This document shows, in pieces, positions 24,328 to 33,282 of a stretch of DNA of 64,000 nt (position 1 is its first letter; every line of letters starts with the position of its first letter). The notes below the pieces were generated by a model that was given only the letters and a program-made list of their open reading frames with translations, searched no databases and was not told where the DNA came from. Source of the DNA: an uncultured Bacillota bacterium (lineage in GTDB: Bacteria > Bacillota > Dehalobacteriia > UBA7702). The position numbers and the translations under genes are program-made. The stretch is from positions 1 through 64,000 of the forward strand of contig CADBQN010000012.1 of the NCBI GenBank assembly GCA_902796855.1. Direction: 5' to 3'.

Positions 24328-24906
24328 ATGAATGTTGTGGAAGTCACCCCGCGGGATATGAAAATCAAAGCCAAGCGGCTCCGCCGTTCGGGACTGGTTC
24401 CCGGCGTGATCCGCGGCGCCGGATTCGGCGAGGGTCTCCCCGTCCAGCTCCCGGTCCGCGCCGCCGGGAGGCTGCGGCGGACAAAGCGGGCCGGCAGCGT
24501 CGTCGACGTCCAAATCGGGGAAAAGCGGTTCCCCGCCCTCATCCGGGAGCTGGAATACGACAGCGCGAGAGACGAGATCGTACAGATCAGTTTTGAGACT
24601 TTGGCGGAGGGGAAAAAGGTCAACGGCGCCGCCGAGGTCATCCTGATCAACCGGGACAAGGCCCGCGGCAGCGCCGAACTGACGCTCCGGAGCGTCCCCC
24701 ACGCCGCGGAGCCGGCGTTCCTTCTCGACACGGTGAAGCTGGATCTGGCGGGGCTCGCCCCCGGCACCGTCCTCACCGTCGGGGAGCTGCCGGCGTTCCA
24801 AAGCGACCGTATCGAACTCCGGGTCGATCCCGATACCATCATCCTGCGCGTCAAAGAGCGGAAGCGGGCCTTTGCCGCCGCCGAAAGTGAGGAAGACGAG
24901 GAATGA
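24328..24906 (+). CDS. rplY: Large-subunit ribosomal protein L25/Ctc (TL5 family)
   Basis: 192 residues, the longer two-domain form that binds 5S rRNA; in some Bacillota it is a general-stress protein (Ctc). The N-terminal beta-barrel domain spans about residues 1-90 (RRSGLVPGVIRG, PALIRELEYD). The C-terminal TL5 domain and an acidic tail (SEEDEE) follow. Of two ATGs (24322 and 24328) the second is correctly spaced from AGGAGG. The stop overlaps the next gene (ATGA). Confidence 0.9.
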   Translation: MNVVEVTPRDMKIKAKRLRRSGLVPGVIRGAGFGEGLPVQLPVRAAGRLRRTKRAGSVVDVQIGEKRFPALIRELEYDSARDEIVQISFETLAEGKKVNGAAEVILINRDKARGSAELTLRSVPHAAEPAFLLDTVKLDLAGLAPGTVLTVGELPAFQSDRIELRVDPDTIILRVKERKRAFAAAESEEDEE

Positions 24907-26144
24907 GCGGCCCGCCAAGGCTCGGCATCGGCTTCGCCACCGGCCGCCGCTCCTTCAAAAAGGTGCTGTTCTCCCATCTCAGCGTCTGGAAGGAGAGCCG
25001 CGAAACGCTGCCGCCGGAGCAGACGCCGCGGCTGAGCCTCTTCGTCTCCTACGATCTCGATTATCAGAATACCCGTCCGGCGGATTTTACAAACCTCGGC
25101 CCGGAGATCACCGAGCACTTTGACGAGATCGTCTTCATGGGGGCGAAGAACGCCGCCCGCTCCCTCGGCCGGAGCGCCCTCTCCGCCGAGGGGCGAAAGG
25201 CCGTGTTCGGCCCGGGCTACGCCGGCAAACGCAACGCCGTTCTGCTCTCCGCCATTGAACACCAAATGGATTACCTGCTCTTTCTCGACGACGACGAGTA
25301 CCCGATGGCGGTGACCAACGCCGGGGGCTTCTGCCTTTGCAGCGGTCAGCAGGTCTTTTTGGCGCACTTAAAGGAAATCGCCGCCGCCGACTACACCAAC
25401 GGCCGCCACTGCGGCTACATCTCGCCGATCCCTCAGATCGACTTTGACGCGGTCTTCGGCGAGGACGACCTCCGCCGCTTCATCGAGGCCATCAGCAACG
25501 ACATCCTCTCCTGGGAGAGCGTGCGGGACCTGGCCCGCTCCGGCGGCGTGACCTACGCTTCCGCCGCGGTGCTGGCCGACGGCGACACCGACGAGGTCCC
25601 CTGGGAAAAGGGCTGCCGCTTTATCTCCGGGGCGAATCTCTGTGTCAACCTGAAAGACCCGGCGCGGACGTTCCCCTTTTACAACCCGCCGGGAGCCCGG
25701 GGTGAGGACACGTTCCTCTCCACGCTGCTCCACGAACGCAGGGTCGTTAAAATCCCCTGCTACACCTTTCACGACGGCTTTTCCTACTACCCCCGCGTCC
25801 TCGACGGCGCCCTGCCCATTCGCCTGCGGCCCATCCGGGCGACATCGCCGCGGATCGTCTCCCGGTTCTTCAGCGCCTGCGTCGGCTGGACGCGCTATAA
25901 GCCGCTGCTGCTCTACATCACGGAGCGGGAGACCTTTGCCGAGCGGACGGAAGCGATCCGCGCCGCCCTCGAAGAAACCGCGCCCAAACTCGCGGCGCGC
26001 TTTGGGGACGGGCGCTTTCTGACGATTCCCGGGGAATTTGAGAAGTACCACCGCAACGCCGCGAAGCACTGCGGCCAGTTCGCGCTGGCGCGGAACGCCT
26101 GGCGGGAGATCGTCAGCACCGCCGGGAAAACCGAGAAAGGATAA
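24903..26144 (+). CDS. Putative GT-A-type glycosyltransferase
   Basis: 413 residues, family not certain. A central segment reads GKRNAVLLSAIEHQMDYLL and then FLDDDEYP. This resembles the nucleotide-sugar-binding strand and DxD metal motif of GT-A glycosyltransferases. A later SGANLCVNL and GEDTFLS fit the acceptor/ED(E) region of that fold. There are no signal peptide and no clear membrane helix. It is translationally coupled to rplY by an ATGA overlap, an unusual partnership. With two SLH surface proteins nearby, modification of a surface polymer or glycoprotein is possible but unproven. Confidence 0.6.
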   Translation: MSGPPRLGIGFATGRRSFKKVLFSHLSVWKESRETLPPEQTPRLSLFVSYDLDYQNTRPADFTNLGPEITEHFDEIVFMGAKNAARSLGRSALSAEGRKAVFGPGYAGKRNAVLLSAIEHQMDYLLFLDDDEYPMAVTNAGGFCLCSGQQVFLAHLKEIAAADYTNGRHCGYISPIPQIDFDAVFGEDDLRRFIEAISNDILSWESVRDLARSGGVTYASAAVLADGDTDEVPWEKGCRFISGANLCVNLKDPARTFPFYNPPGARGEDTFLSTLLHERRVVKIPCYTFHDGFSYYPRVLDGALPIRLRPIRATSPRIVSRFFSACVGWTRYKPLLLYITERETFAERTEAIRAALEETAPKLAARFGDGRFLTIPGEFEKYHRNAAKHCGQFALARNAWREIVSTAGKTEKG

Positions 26145-26172
26145 AGAAAACGCCCCGGATTTCCGGGGCGTT
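26145..26172. terminator. Bidirectional terminator between the glycosyltransferase and subtilase genes
   Basis: 10-bp stem aacgccccgg / ccggggcgtt (26149-26158 / 26163-26172). On the minus strand TTTTCTTT follows; the plus-strand gene stops at 26144. Confidence 0.8.
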
Positions 26173-26193
26173 CGTTATGAATCAAAGGGAATC

Positions 26194-27993
26194 TCACGGC
26201 GTCAGCTTGGAAAGGCCGCTGATGATCTGAGCCGCCTCCGCCCGGGTCGCCGTGTTCTGCGGGCGGAAGGAATGGGTGCCGTCGCCGTTGTCGTAGCCGC
26301 GGAGGACGCCGGCGTCGGTCATCACCTTCACCGCCGCCGCGGCCCAGCCGGCGATATCGCCGCTGTCCTTAAAAGAAACGCTCTTGCTCTCGGCGGCAAG
26401 GGCCTTTTTCTCGTAGTCGTGATAGTAGCGGTAGAGCATCGTCACCAGCTCCTGGCGGCTGATGTCCTTGTCCGGAGCGAAGACGCCGTTGCCGAGGCCC
26501 TGGGCGATCTTGTTCTTTTCGCCCCAGATCACCGCCGGTTCGTACCAGCTCCCCTTCGCGACGTCGGTAAAGGGAGCGCTCCCCTTCACCTCCGGCTCAC
26601 CGGCAAGACGGTAGAGGATCGTCACGAACATCGCCCGGGTGAGCTTCATCGCGGGGGCGAATTCCGTCTCTTTGACGCCGACCATCAGCTTTTTGTTGTA
26701 GACGTCGACGACAGCGCCGTAGAACCAGTTCTGTTTGGAAACGTCGGTAAAGACGTTGCCGTCCTTCTTGTTAAACAGCGTCTTCATGGCGTTCTCATAA
26801 TCGACGAGGCCGTAGCCGTAGGTGGTGTCGTAGCCCTTGCCCCCTAAGTCCACGCAGGTCTCCGAAAGCAGGATCATAAAATCGCCGGAGGAATACTCTT
26901 TGTCGACGGACCGCGCCATGACGGCGAGACCGGCGACGAAGGGCGTCGCCAGGGAGGTGCCGCCGACGCTGCGGTAGAGCGGCGTGTGCTCATCCTCCTT
27001 GCTGGCGGGGTTCCCCAGCGTCAGGACGCTGACCCCCGGGGCGCAGCAGAAGACGGCCCGGTTCCGGGCGGAAAAGGAAGCGGGCTGGAATTTGCTGTCC
27101 ACGGCGCCGACGCCGATGACGCAGTCGTAATAAGCGGGGTAACAGTAGTCGTCCCGTCCGGAGAGGGACTGATGGTTGTTGCCGGCGGCGGCGACGAGGA
27201 TCGCGCCGTTTTCGTCGGCGTAACGGCAGGCGGCCTCAAGGAGGTCGACGTTGCCGTCTTTTTCCAGATCGTCCTTGGAAAAGAGGAAGCTCATGCTGAT
27301 GACGTCGGCGTGATACTCGTCGACGGCGTCTTTGATGGCCTCGGCGATGACGCCGGTGGTGGCGATTTTCGTTTTGGAGCCTTCGTCCCAGTAAAAGGCG
27401 CGCTGAGAAACGACGGTCACATCGGCGCAGAGGCCGGTGATGCCCTCGTTGTTGTTGGTGGTGGCGCCGATGACGCCGGCACAGGAGGTACCGTGGGAGG
27501 TATCGTCGTGATCGTTGACGCCGCCGTCAACATAGTCCTTCCCGGCGACGAAGTTCCTGCCCGCGTCGGGGTGCTCATAGAAAAAGCCGGAGTCAATGAC
27601 GCAGACCACCACATCCTTGGAACCCTTGGTATAGTAGCGCCAGCAGTTTTCAATGTTCACGGCGCGGAGGCCCCACTGGTCTTTCGATTCCGTGTCGTTG
27701 TAAACGGGGGTATAGGTCACGTTTTCGCAGAGTTCGGCCTTCCCCGAGGGGAAAACTTCCGCCACGAGGGCGCTGTCCTTCAGGGCGGCGGCGGTTTCCG
27801 CCGTCGTCCGGTAATAGCCGTCGATGACGTGGCGCAGGCCGTAATCGGCCGCGGTCTCTTCTATTTCGTTCGCGGGGGCCGCCGCGTCAAAGGCGACGAT
27901 CCATTCTTCCGTTTCCCCGGCGCTGATGCCGGCGGACCAGACCAGCGGCAGCAGGAGCGCGAAGAGGCCCCACAGGAGAAGCTTTTTTTTCAT
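26194..27993 (-). CDS. Secreted subtilisin-like serine protease (S8) with three SLH domains
   Basis: 599 residues: signal peptide (to about residue 26), a propeptide-like region to ~95, and the S8 catalytic domain ~100-400. The Asp is in VCVIDSGF, the His in DTSHGTSCAG and the Ser in GGTSLATPFVAG, with the oxyanion Asn in VAAAGNNH. Three SLH repeats occupy ~415-599. All catalytic residues are intact, so a wall- or S-layer-bound active protease is expected. It is a single gene; the glycosyltransferase gene converges on it. Confidence 0.94.
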   Translation of the reverse strand: MKKKLLLWGLFALLLPLVWSAGISAGETEEWIVAFDAAAPANEIEETAADYGLRHVIDGYYRTTAETAAALKDSALVAEVFPSGKAELCENVTYTPVYNDTESKDQWGLRAVNIENCWRYYTKGSKDVVVCVIDSGFFYEHPDAGRNFVAGKDYVDGGVNDHDDTSHGTSCAGVIGATTNNNEGITGLCADVTVVSQRAFYWDEGSKTKIATTGVIAEAIKDAVDEYHADVISMSFLFSKDDLEKDGNVDLLEAACRYADENGAILVAAAGNNHQSLSGRDDYCYPAYYDCVIGVGAVDSKFQPASFSARNRAVFCCAPGVSVLTLGNPASKEDEHTPLYRSVGGTSLATPFVAGLAVMARSVDKEYSSGDFMILLSETCVDLGGKGYDTTYGYGLVDYENAMKTLFNKKDGNVFTDVSKQNWFYGAVVDVYNKKLMVGVKETEFAPAMKLTRAMFVTILYRLAGEPEVKGSAPFTDVAKGSWYEPAVIWGEKNKIAQGLGNGVFAPDKDISRQELVTMLYRYYHDYEKKALAAESKSVSFKDSGDIAGWAAAAVKVMTDAGVLRGYDNGDGTHSFRPQNTATRAEAAQIISGLSKLTP

Positions 27994-28136
27994 ATTCCGC
28001 CTCGATTCTCAATGAGAGTTCATCTTTATATTATAAATTACCGCTTTCACACTGTCAAGAACTCCCTCATAAAAACCGTTTATTACATCAAAAGCCCATC
28101 AAAAGCCCGCGTTTTCCCCGCGAAACCGCGGTGGTG

Positions 28137-28191
28137 AAAAAAGCGGCGGACCGCCGCGCGCCCCTGCCGGAGCCGCGCCGCTGTCCGCCGC
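28137..28191 (-). terminator. Intrinsic terminator of the purine-transport operon
   Basis: 9-bp stem gcggcggac / gtccgccgc (28143-28151 and 28183-28191) with a GC-rich loop, followed on the minus strand by TTTTTT. Confidence 0.75.
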
Positions 28192-28217
28192 GGGGCGTCT
28201 GTTCTGTTGTCCGCCGT

Positions 28218-29204
28218 TCAGCGTTCCTCGCGGTAGTAGTTCACGCTGAGGTAGCCCGGCTCGGCGCTGTTCTTCTTTTTCCGCGCCGACTCAATGGCCA
28301 GCACCAGCGCGGTGATGAGGAAGGGCAGCAGCTGATAAAACTCGTTGGGGATGGCGGAAAGCCAGCCCAGCACCGTCGGGAAGGCGTCGGAGAGATTCCC
28401 CTTCCAGGCCATCAGCACGTTGAACATGCCGAAGAAGAAGGAGCCGAAAATCGCTTTCAGCGGGTTCCAGTTGGCAAAGATGACCAGGGCCACGGCAATC
28501 CAGCCCATGCCGTTGATCCACGACTCGTTCCAGGCGCCGCCGTTGGTGACAAAGGCCATGTAGCAGCCGCCGAGGCCGCAGATGCCGCCGCCGACGACGA
28601 TGTTCAGATATTTGGCCCGGTTGACGTTGACGCCGACGGCGTCGGCAGCGGCGGGGTTCTCGCCCACCGCCCGGACCCTCAGGCCGACTTTCGTCCGCAG
28701 GATATAGGCCCAGGCCACAATCGCCACGGCGATGGCGATGTAAACAAAGATGTTGTAGGAGAACAGCAGTCTGCCGAGATAGGGGATGTCCCGCAGCAGC
28801 GGGATGCCGTTGTCGGCGACGATGCGTTTCAGATGGGCCGCGTCGGAAAGGGCCGGGAAGGAGCCGGTGTTCGTCAGCATGCGGCCGATGAAGAGGTAAA
28901 CACCGTTGCCGAAAATGGTCAGCGCCAGCCCGGTCACGGTTTGATTCGTCTGGAACGTCACCGTCAGCACGGCGTAGATCAGGGCGCAGAGCGCCGCCGA
29001 GAGGAAGGCCGCGGCCATGGCGACGAGAAGACTGTTGGTAAAGCAGCCCAGGCAGTAGCCGCAGATGGCGCCGACGGCCATCATCCCTTCCACACCGAGG
29101 TTGAGGTTGCCGGCGCGTTCCGAGAGGATTTCACCGGTGGTGGCAAAGAGCAGGGGTGTGCCCATGCGGACAGCGTAATAGAGAAAGCCGATCAAAACAG
29201 CCAT
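28218..29204 (-). CDS. ABC transporter permease, nucleoside/BMP type (NupQ-like)
   Basis: 328-residue integral membrane protein of the BPD_transp_2 family with about eight to ten helices. The segment AGNLNLGVEGMMAVGAICGY is the family's conserved stretch, and AVGENPAAADAVGVNV is also typical. It is the second permease partner of the fused ATPase-permease immediately upstream; the ATG follows that gene's TAA directly (TAAATG). Together with the BMP lipoprotein it should import purine nucleosides or related compounds. Confidence 0.9.
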   Translation of the reverse strand: MAVLIGFLYYAVRMGTPLLFATTGEILSERAGNLNLGVEGMMAVGAICGYCLGCFTNSLLVAMAAAFLSAALCALIYAVLTVTFQTNQTVTGLALTIFGNGVYLFIGRMLTNTGSFPALSDAAHLKRIVADNGIPLLRDIPYLGRLLFSYNIFVYIAIAVAIVAWAYILRTKVGLRVRAVGENPAAADAVGVNVNRAKYLNIVVGGGICGLGGCYMAFVTNGGAWNESWINGMGWIAVALVIFANWNPLKAIFGSFFFGMFNVLMAWKGNLSDAFPTVLGWLSAIPNEFYQLLPFLITALVLAIESARKKKNSAEPGYLSVNYYREER

Positions 29205-31931
29205 TTATTTTTCCCCCTTTCTCTTCGTATGGAAGGAAACGCGGTAGCGAATGAAGAAATCCGCCGCCAAGATCGTAAAGAGGATGACCCCTTCCAGGAT
29301 ATCCGAAGCCGAGGAGGAGATCGTAAAGGTGCTCTCGCAGACCGAGGCGCCCTTTTGCAGGATCCCCAGCATCAGGGAGACGATGAGGATGCCGAAAGCG
29401 TTGAGCTTGGCCAACCAGGCCACGATGATACCGGTAAAGCCCACGTTGGAGTCGATGCCGTCGCTGAGCATGTGGCCGGTGGCGGAGCCGGTGACCTGAA
29501 GCATGCCGGCGACGCCGATGACGGCGGCGGAGAGGAACATCGTCCGCAAAACGACGCGGTTGACGTTCATCCCGGCGTAGCGGGCGGTGTTTTTGCTGTC
29601 GCCGACGACGGCGATCTCAAATCCCTGCTTCGATTTAGCGAAATAGACCCAGGTGAAGACGACGAGGAGCAGCAGAATGAGGAGGGAAATATCCACATCG
29701 ACGCCGAAGAGGCTGAACTGGGGCTGCCAGGCGCCCTCGGGGAGGGTGCGGAAGTCCGGCCGCAGCACCGCGCCGGTCTCGCTCAGACGGCGGAAGAACA
29801 TCGTGTTCTTCAGGTAGGTCAAAAAGTAAAAGGCGATGTAGTTGAGCATCAGCGTCAGCAGCGTCTCGTTGGTGTTGAATTTCACCTTGAGCACCGCCGG
29901 GATCAGCCCGAAGAGGCCGCCGCAGAGGGCCCCGGCGAGGAACGCCAGGGGCAGCACGACGATGGCCGGAGCCACGTCGCCGAGGGCCAGACCGACGGTG
30001 GCGGCGCCGACGGCGCCCATGATGAACTGACCGTTGCCGCCGATGTTCCAGAACCGCATCTTAAAGGCGTAGGCGATCCCCAAAGACGTAATGGCCAAGG
30101 GGATGACGATGCGGATGAAGCCCCTGAGGTAGATGGCGTTGTCAAAGCAGCCGACGACCATCGTCTTATAGTAGGCGAAGGGATTCACGCCCATCAGGGC
30201 GACGAGAATGCCGCCGATGACGAGGGAGAGAGCCACCGCCGCCAGGTAGAAAAGGAAGTTCTGGGCGTGAGTCAGCGGGTCCCGCTTGGAGATATGGAGG
30301 AGCCGCTCCCGCCGGGGCTTTTGCTTCTTTTCCTGCTTTTTGGCCTGCTCAGCGTCGAAATCGACTTTGATATCGACGTGATCGAGGGCTTCGTAGTCCC
30401 GTTCCTCCTCGCTCTTTTCCGAGAGGGCGTCGGTCATCAGCAGGCCGAGATAGGCCTTGTCCACCTCTTTCGCGTCGACAATGCCGGTAACTTTGCCGTG
30501 ACAGAGCACCATGATCTTGTCGCAGAGCTCCAGCATGACGTCGAGGTCCTCACCGACAAAGAGGATGCCGACGCCCTTTGCCTTCTGATCGTTGAGGGTG
30601 TCGTAAATGACGTAGGAGGAGTTGATGTCGAGGCCGCGGACGGGATAGGCGGTGATGATCACCGAAGGGTCGGCGTCGATTTCCCGGCCGAGAAGCACTT
30701 TCTGGACGTTGCCGCCGGAGAGCTGGCGCACCGGGGTATCCGTTCCCGGCGTCACCACTTCTAAGTCGCGGATGACTTTTTCGGCGGTGCGTTTGGCCTT
30801 TTTGCGGTCGACGAGGGGGCCTTTGCCCTCGTTGTAGTTCTTCAGCATCATGTTGTCGGTGACGCTGAGGGAGGCGGCGAGCCCCATGCCGAGGCGGTCC
30901 TCGGGGATGAAGCTCATGCTGATGCCGCGCTCAATGATATCCTGAGGGGAGTGACCTTCGATGTGTTCCCCCCTGTATAAAATCGAACCGGACTCAATGG
31001 GGATCAAACCGGCGATGGCCTCGCAGAGCTCCTTTTGGCCGCAGCCGGCCACGCCGGCGACGCCGAGGATCTCGCCGCTGCGGATGGCGAAGGAGATATC
31101 GTCGATGGCCTTGGCGCCCTCGTCGTTTAAGATCGAGAGGTGTTCAATCTCCATGACGGTTTCGTCGTATTCAAATTCGGGGCGGTCGATGGCGAGTTCC
31201 ACGGCGCGGCCCACCATCAAGTTGGTCAGTTCCGCGGCGTTGGTCTCCGCCGTCACGACGGTGCCGACGGTCGTTCCCTTCCGCAGGATCGTGACGCGAT
31301 CGCTGAGTTCCAGCACCTCGTTGAGTTTGTGGGTGATGATGATGATGGAATACCCGGCGCGGCTCATTTTGCGCAAAATCGAAAAGAGCTTTTGGGTCTC
31401 CTGATGGGTCAGCACCGCCGTGGGTTCGTCGAGGACGAGGATGCCGGCGCCGTAACAGAGCACTTTTAAGATCTCAATGGTCTGTTTCTCGGAAACGGAC
31501 ATCTCGGAGACGGTCTTTTCCGGGTGGATCTCAAAGCCGAAATCGGCGCTGATGCGGCGGATCTTCTCGAACCGTTCCTTTTTCAGGAAGAACGACGTGT
31601 CCTCCTCGTTGCCGATCCAGATGTTATCGGCGGCGGTAAAGTTTTCCACCAGCTTAAAGTGCTGATGCACCATGCCGATGCCGAGGTTCTTGGCGTCTTC
31701 CGGGGAGTTGATGGAAACGACCTCGCCGTTGACGCGGATCTCGCCCTCGTCGGGCTTATAGATCCCGGAGAGCATGTTCATCAGCGTCGTTTTGCCGGCG
31801 CCGTTCTCACCCAAAAGCGCCAGGATCTCGCCGCGTCTCAGAGTGAGATCGACGCGGTCGTTGGCGACGACGGAGCCGAACCGTTTGGTGATCCCCGAAA
31901 GGGAAATCGCGATGCTTTCTTTATCTGCCAT
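29205..31931 (-). CDS. Fused ABC transporter ATPase-permease for nucleosides (NupO-NupP type)
   Basis: 908 residues joining two proteins that are normally separate. Residues ~1-510 are a double nucleotide-binding ATPase: the first Walker A is GENGAGKTTLM and the Walker B is LVLDEPTAVL. The second half has a degenerate Walker A (GVAGCGQKEL) and signature LSGGNVQKV. A charged linker (KKQEKKQKPRRERLL, about residue 545) leads into a BPD_transp_2 permease (~565-908) with NIGGNGQFIMGAVGAATVGL. The frame runs uninterrupted through the junction. The start ATG at 31931 has only a weak ribosome site. Confidence 0.93.
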   Translation of the reverse strand: MADKESIAISLSGITKRFGSVVANDRVDLTLRRGEILALLGENGAGKTTLMNMLSGIYKPDEGEIRVNGEVVSINSPEDAKNLGIGMVHQHFKLVENFTAADNIWIGNEEDTSFFLKKERFEKIRRISADFGFEIHPEKTVSEMSVSEKQTIEILKVLCYGAGILVLDEPTAVLTHQETQKLFSILRKMSRAGYSIIIITHKLNEVLELSDRVTILRKGTTVGTVVTAETNAAELTNLMVGRAVELAIDRPEFEYDETVMEIEHLSILNDEGAKAIDDISFAIRSGEILGVAGVAGCGQKELCEAIAGLIPIESGSILYRGEHIEGHSPQDIIERGISMSFIPEDRLGMGLAASLSVTDNMMLKNYNEGKGPLVDRKKAKRTAEKVIRDLEVVTPGTDTPVRQLSGGNVQKVLLGREIDADPSVIITAYPVRGLDINSSYVIYDTLNDQKAKGVGILFVGEDLDVMLELCDKIMVLCHGKVTGIVDAKEVDKAYLGLLMTDALSEKSEEERDYEALDHVDIKVDFDAEQAKKQEKKQKPRRERLLHISKRDPLTHAQNFLFYLAAVALSLVIGGILVALMGVNPFAYYKTMVVGCFDNAIYLRGFIRIVIPLAITSLGIAYAFKMRFWNIGGNGQFIMGAVGAATVGLALGDVAPAIVVLPLAFLAGALCGGLFGLIPAVLKVKFNTNETLLTLMLNYIAFYFLTYLKNTMFFRRLSETGAVLRPDFRTLPEGAWQPQFSLFGVDVDISLLILLLLVVFTWVYFAKSKQGFEIAVVGDSKNTARYAGMNVNRVVLRTMFLSAAVIGVAGMLQVTGSATGHMLSDGIDSNVGFTGIIVAWLAKLNAFGILIVSLMLGILQKGASVCESTFTISSSASDILEGVILFTILAADFFIRYRVSFHTKRKGEK

Positions 31932-31970
31932 AATATAATTGTTTACCCTTCCGAAAGTAATAAAGACGAA

Positions 31971-32007
31971 CTGAGGAGCGCCTTTTTTGCAAAAAGGCAC
32001 TCCTCAG
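31971..32007 (-). promoter_or_regulatory. Long intercistronic hairpin between the BMP lipoprotein and ATPase genes
   Basis: Stem ctgaggagcgcctttttt paired with aaaaaggcactcctcag, loop of two to four bases. There is no U-run after it on the minus strand. It is probably a stabiliser or partial attenuator that raises binding-protein expression over the transporter, as is common in ABC operons. Confidence 0.6.
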
Positions 32008-32020
32008 AATCAGACTTCAC

Positions 32021-33226
32021 TTATTTGAGTTCAACGCCTTTGACGAAGTAGTTCATTTCACCGGTGATGACTTTATCCTCAACGGAAGCGCCGCCGGCTT
32101 CAACGATGGTGTTGCCTTCACTGTCTTCCAGAGCGCCGTCGGTCTGAACGACCGCGCCGCTTTCATCAAAGGAGAGCTTCACGCCGGAGAACACGTCCCA
32201 GCTGCCGTCCATCAGGAGTTCCTTCACGGCGTCGATCTTTTCCTGGGTGCCTTCAACGCAGTTGGCGGTCAGCGGAGCGACGTCAACAAAGCCTTCTTTG
32301 ATGCCGCCGTAGTAGTTGCCCAGGTCGGCCCAGGTGCCGTCGATCACGGCCTGAACGGCGGTGGTGTAATAGACATCCCAGTTCCAGATCGCGGAGGTCA
32401 GTTCCGCGTCGGGAGCGTCGGCGGACATATCGGAGTTGTAGCCCACGCCGAAGACGCCGGCTTTTTCAGCGGCGATCTGGGGGTTGGCGCTGTCGCAGTG
32501 CTGGGCGATGACGTCGCAGCCCATTTCAATGAGGGCTTCGGCGTAAGCCGTTTCGTTGGTCGGGTCGGACCAGCTGCTCAGGGATTTCACATAGACGACG
32601 GCGTCGGGGTTCACCGACTGGACGCCGAGAGCGAAAGCGTTGATGCCGGAGCAGGTTTCAGCCAGTTCGGTGCCGTAGGCGGAGACATAACCGATCTTGT
32701 TGGTTTCGGTCTTAAGGCCGGCGGCGATGCCCGAGAGATAGCGGGCCTGATAGATGCGGCCGAAGTAGTTGTTGAAGTTGGTGTCGTTGGAGAGGTAGCC
32801 GGTGGCGTGGGAGAAATAGATGTCGGGATATTCAGCGGCCAGTTCCTCGGTGGTTTCCATATAACCGTAGCTGGTGGTAAAGATGATGTTGCAACCCTGG
32901 GCAACGCAGTCCTCGATGGCGGTGCGGATGGCGTTGGAGTCGGAGTCGGAAACGTTCAGCTCACGGACGATCTGGTCGTCGGAGAGACCGAGGTTTTCCT
33001 GCATACCGACGATGCCCTGATCGTGCATGTAGGAGTAGCCGGTGCCGTCGGCGGGGTCGCCGATGTGGACAACGCCGACTTTGATGTCTTCCACGGCGAT
33101 GCCGGCGGCGGCGCCGTCATCGGCGGTGGATTCCTCTTCGCCGCTGTTGCTGCTGCCGCAGGCGGCAAAGGAGAAGACGACGACGAGAGCGAGCAAAACT
33201 ACGAGAAGTGCTTTTGTCTTTTTCAT
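32021..33226 (-). CDS. BMP-family substrate-binding lipoprotein of an ABC transporter
   Basis: 401 residues. A lipoprotein signal peptide ends at SFAACGSS (lipid-modified Cys ~23), followed by a Ser/Glu/Asp-rich spacer. The Bmp/Med-type binding domain shows KVGVVHIGDPADGTG, IIFTTSYGYME, FSHATGYLS and GCDVIAQHCDS. Relatives bind purine nucleosides or other small molecules. It lies 56 bp downstream of xpt and upstream of the fused transporter. Confidence 0.92.
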   Translation of the reverse strand: MKKTKALLVVLLALVVVFSFAACGSSNSGEEESTADDGAAAGIAVEDIKVGVVHIGDPADGTGYSYMHDQGIVGMQENLGLSDDQIVRELNVSDSDSNAIRTAIEDCVAQGCNIIFTTSYGYMETTEELAAEYPDIYFSHATGYLSNDTNFNNYFGRIYQARYLSGIAAGLKTETNKIGYVSAYGTELAETCSGINAFALGVQSVNPDAVVYVKSLSSWSDPTNETAYAEALIEMGCDVIAQHCDSANPQIAAEKAGVFGVGYNSDMSADAPDAELTSAIWNWDVYYTTAVQAVIDGTWADLGNYYGGIKEGFVDVAPLTANCVEGTQEKIDAVKELLMDGSWDVFSGVKLSFDESGAVVQTDGALEDSEGNTIVEAGGASVEDKVITGEMNYFVKGVELK

Positions 33227-33282
33227 TTTTTCCTCCAGAAAAATTTTTATTTACAAGGTCTCATGACCTCATAGCCGAAACG

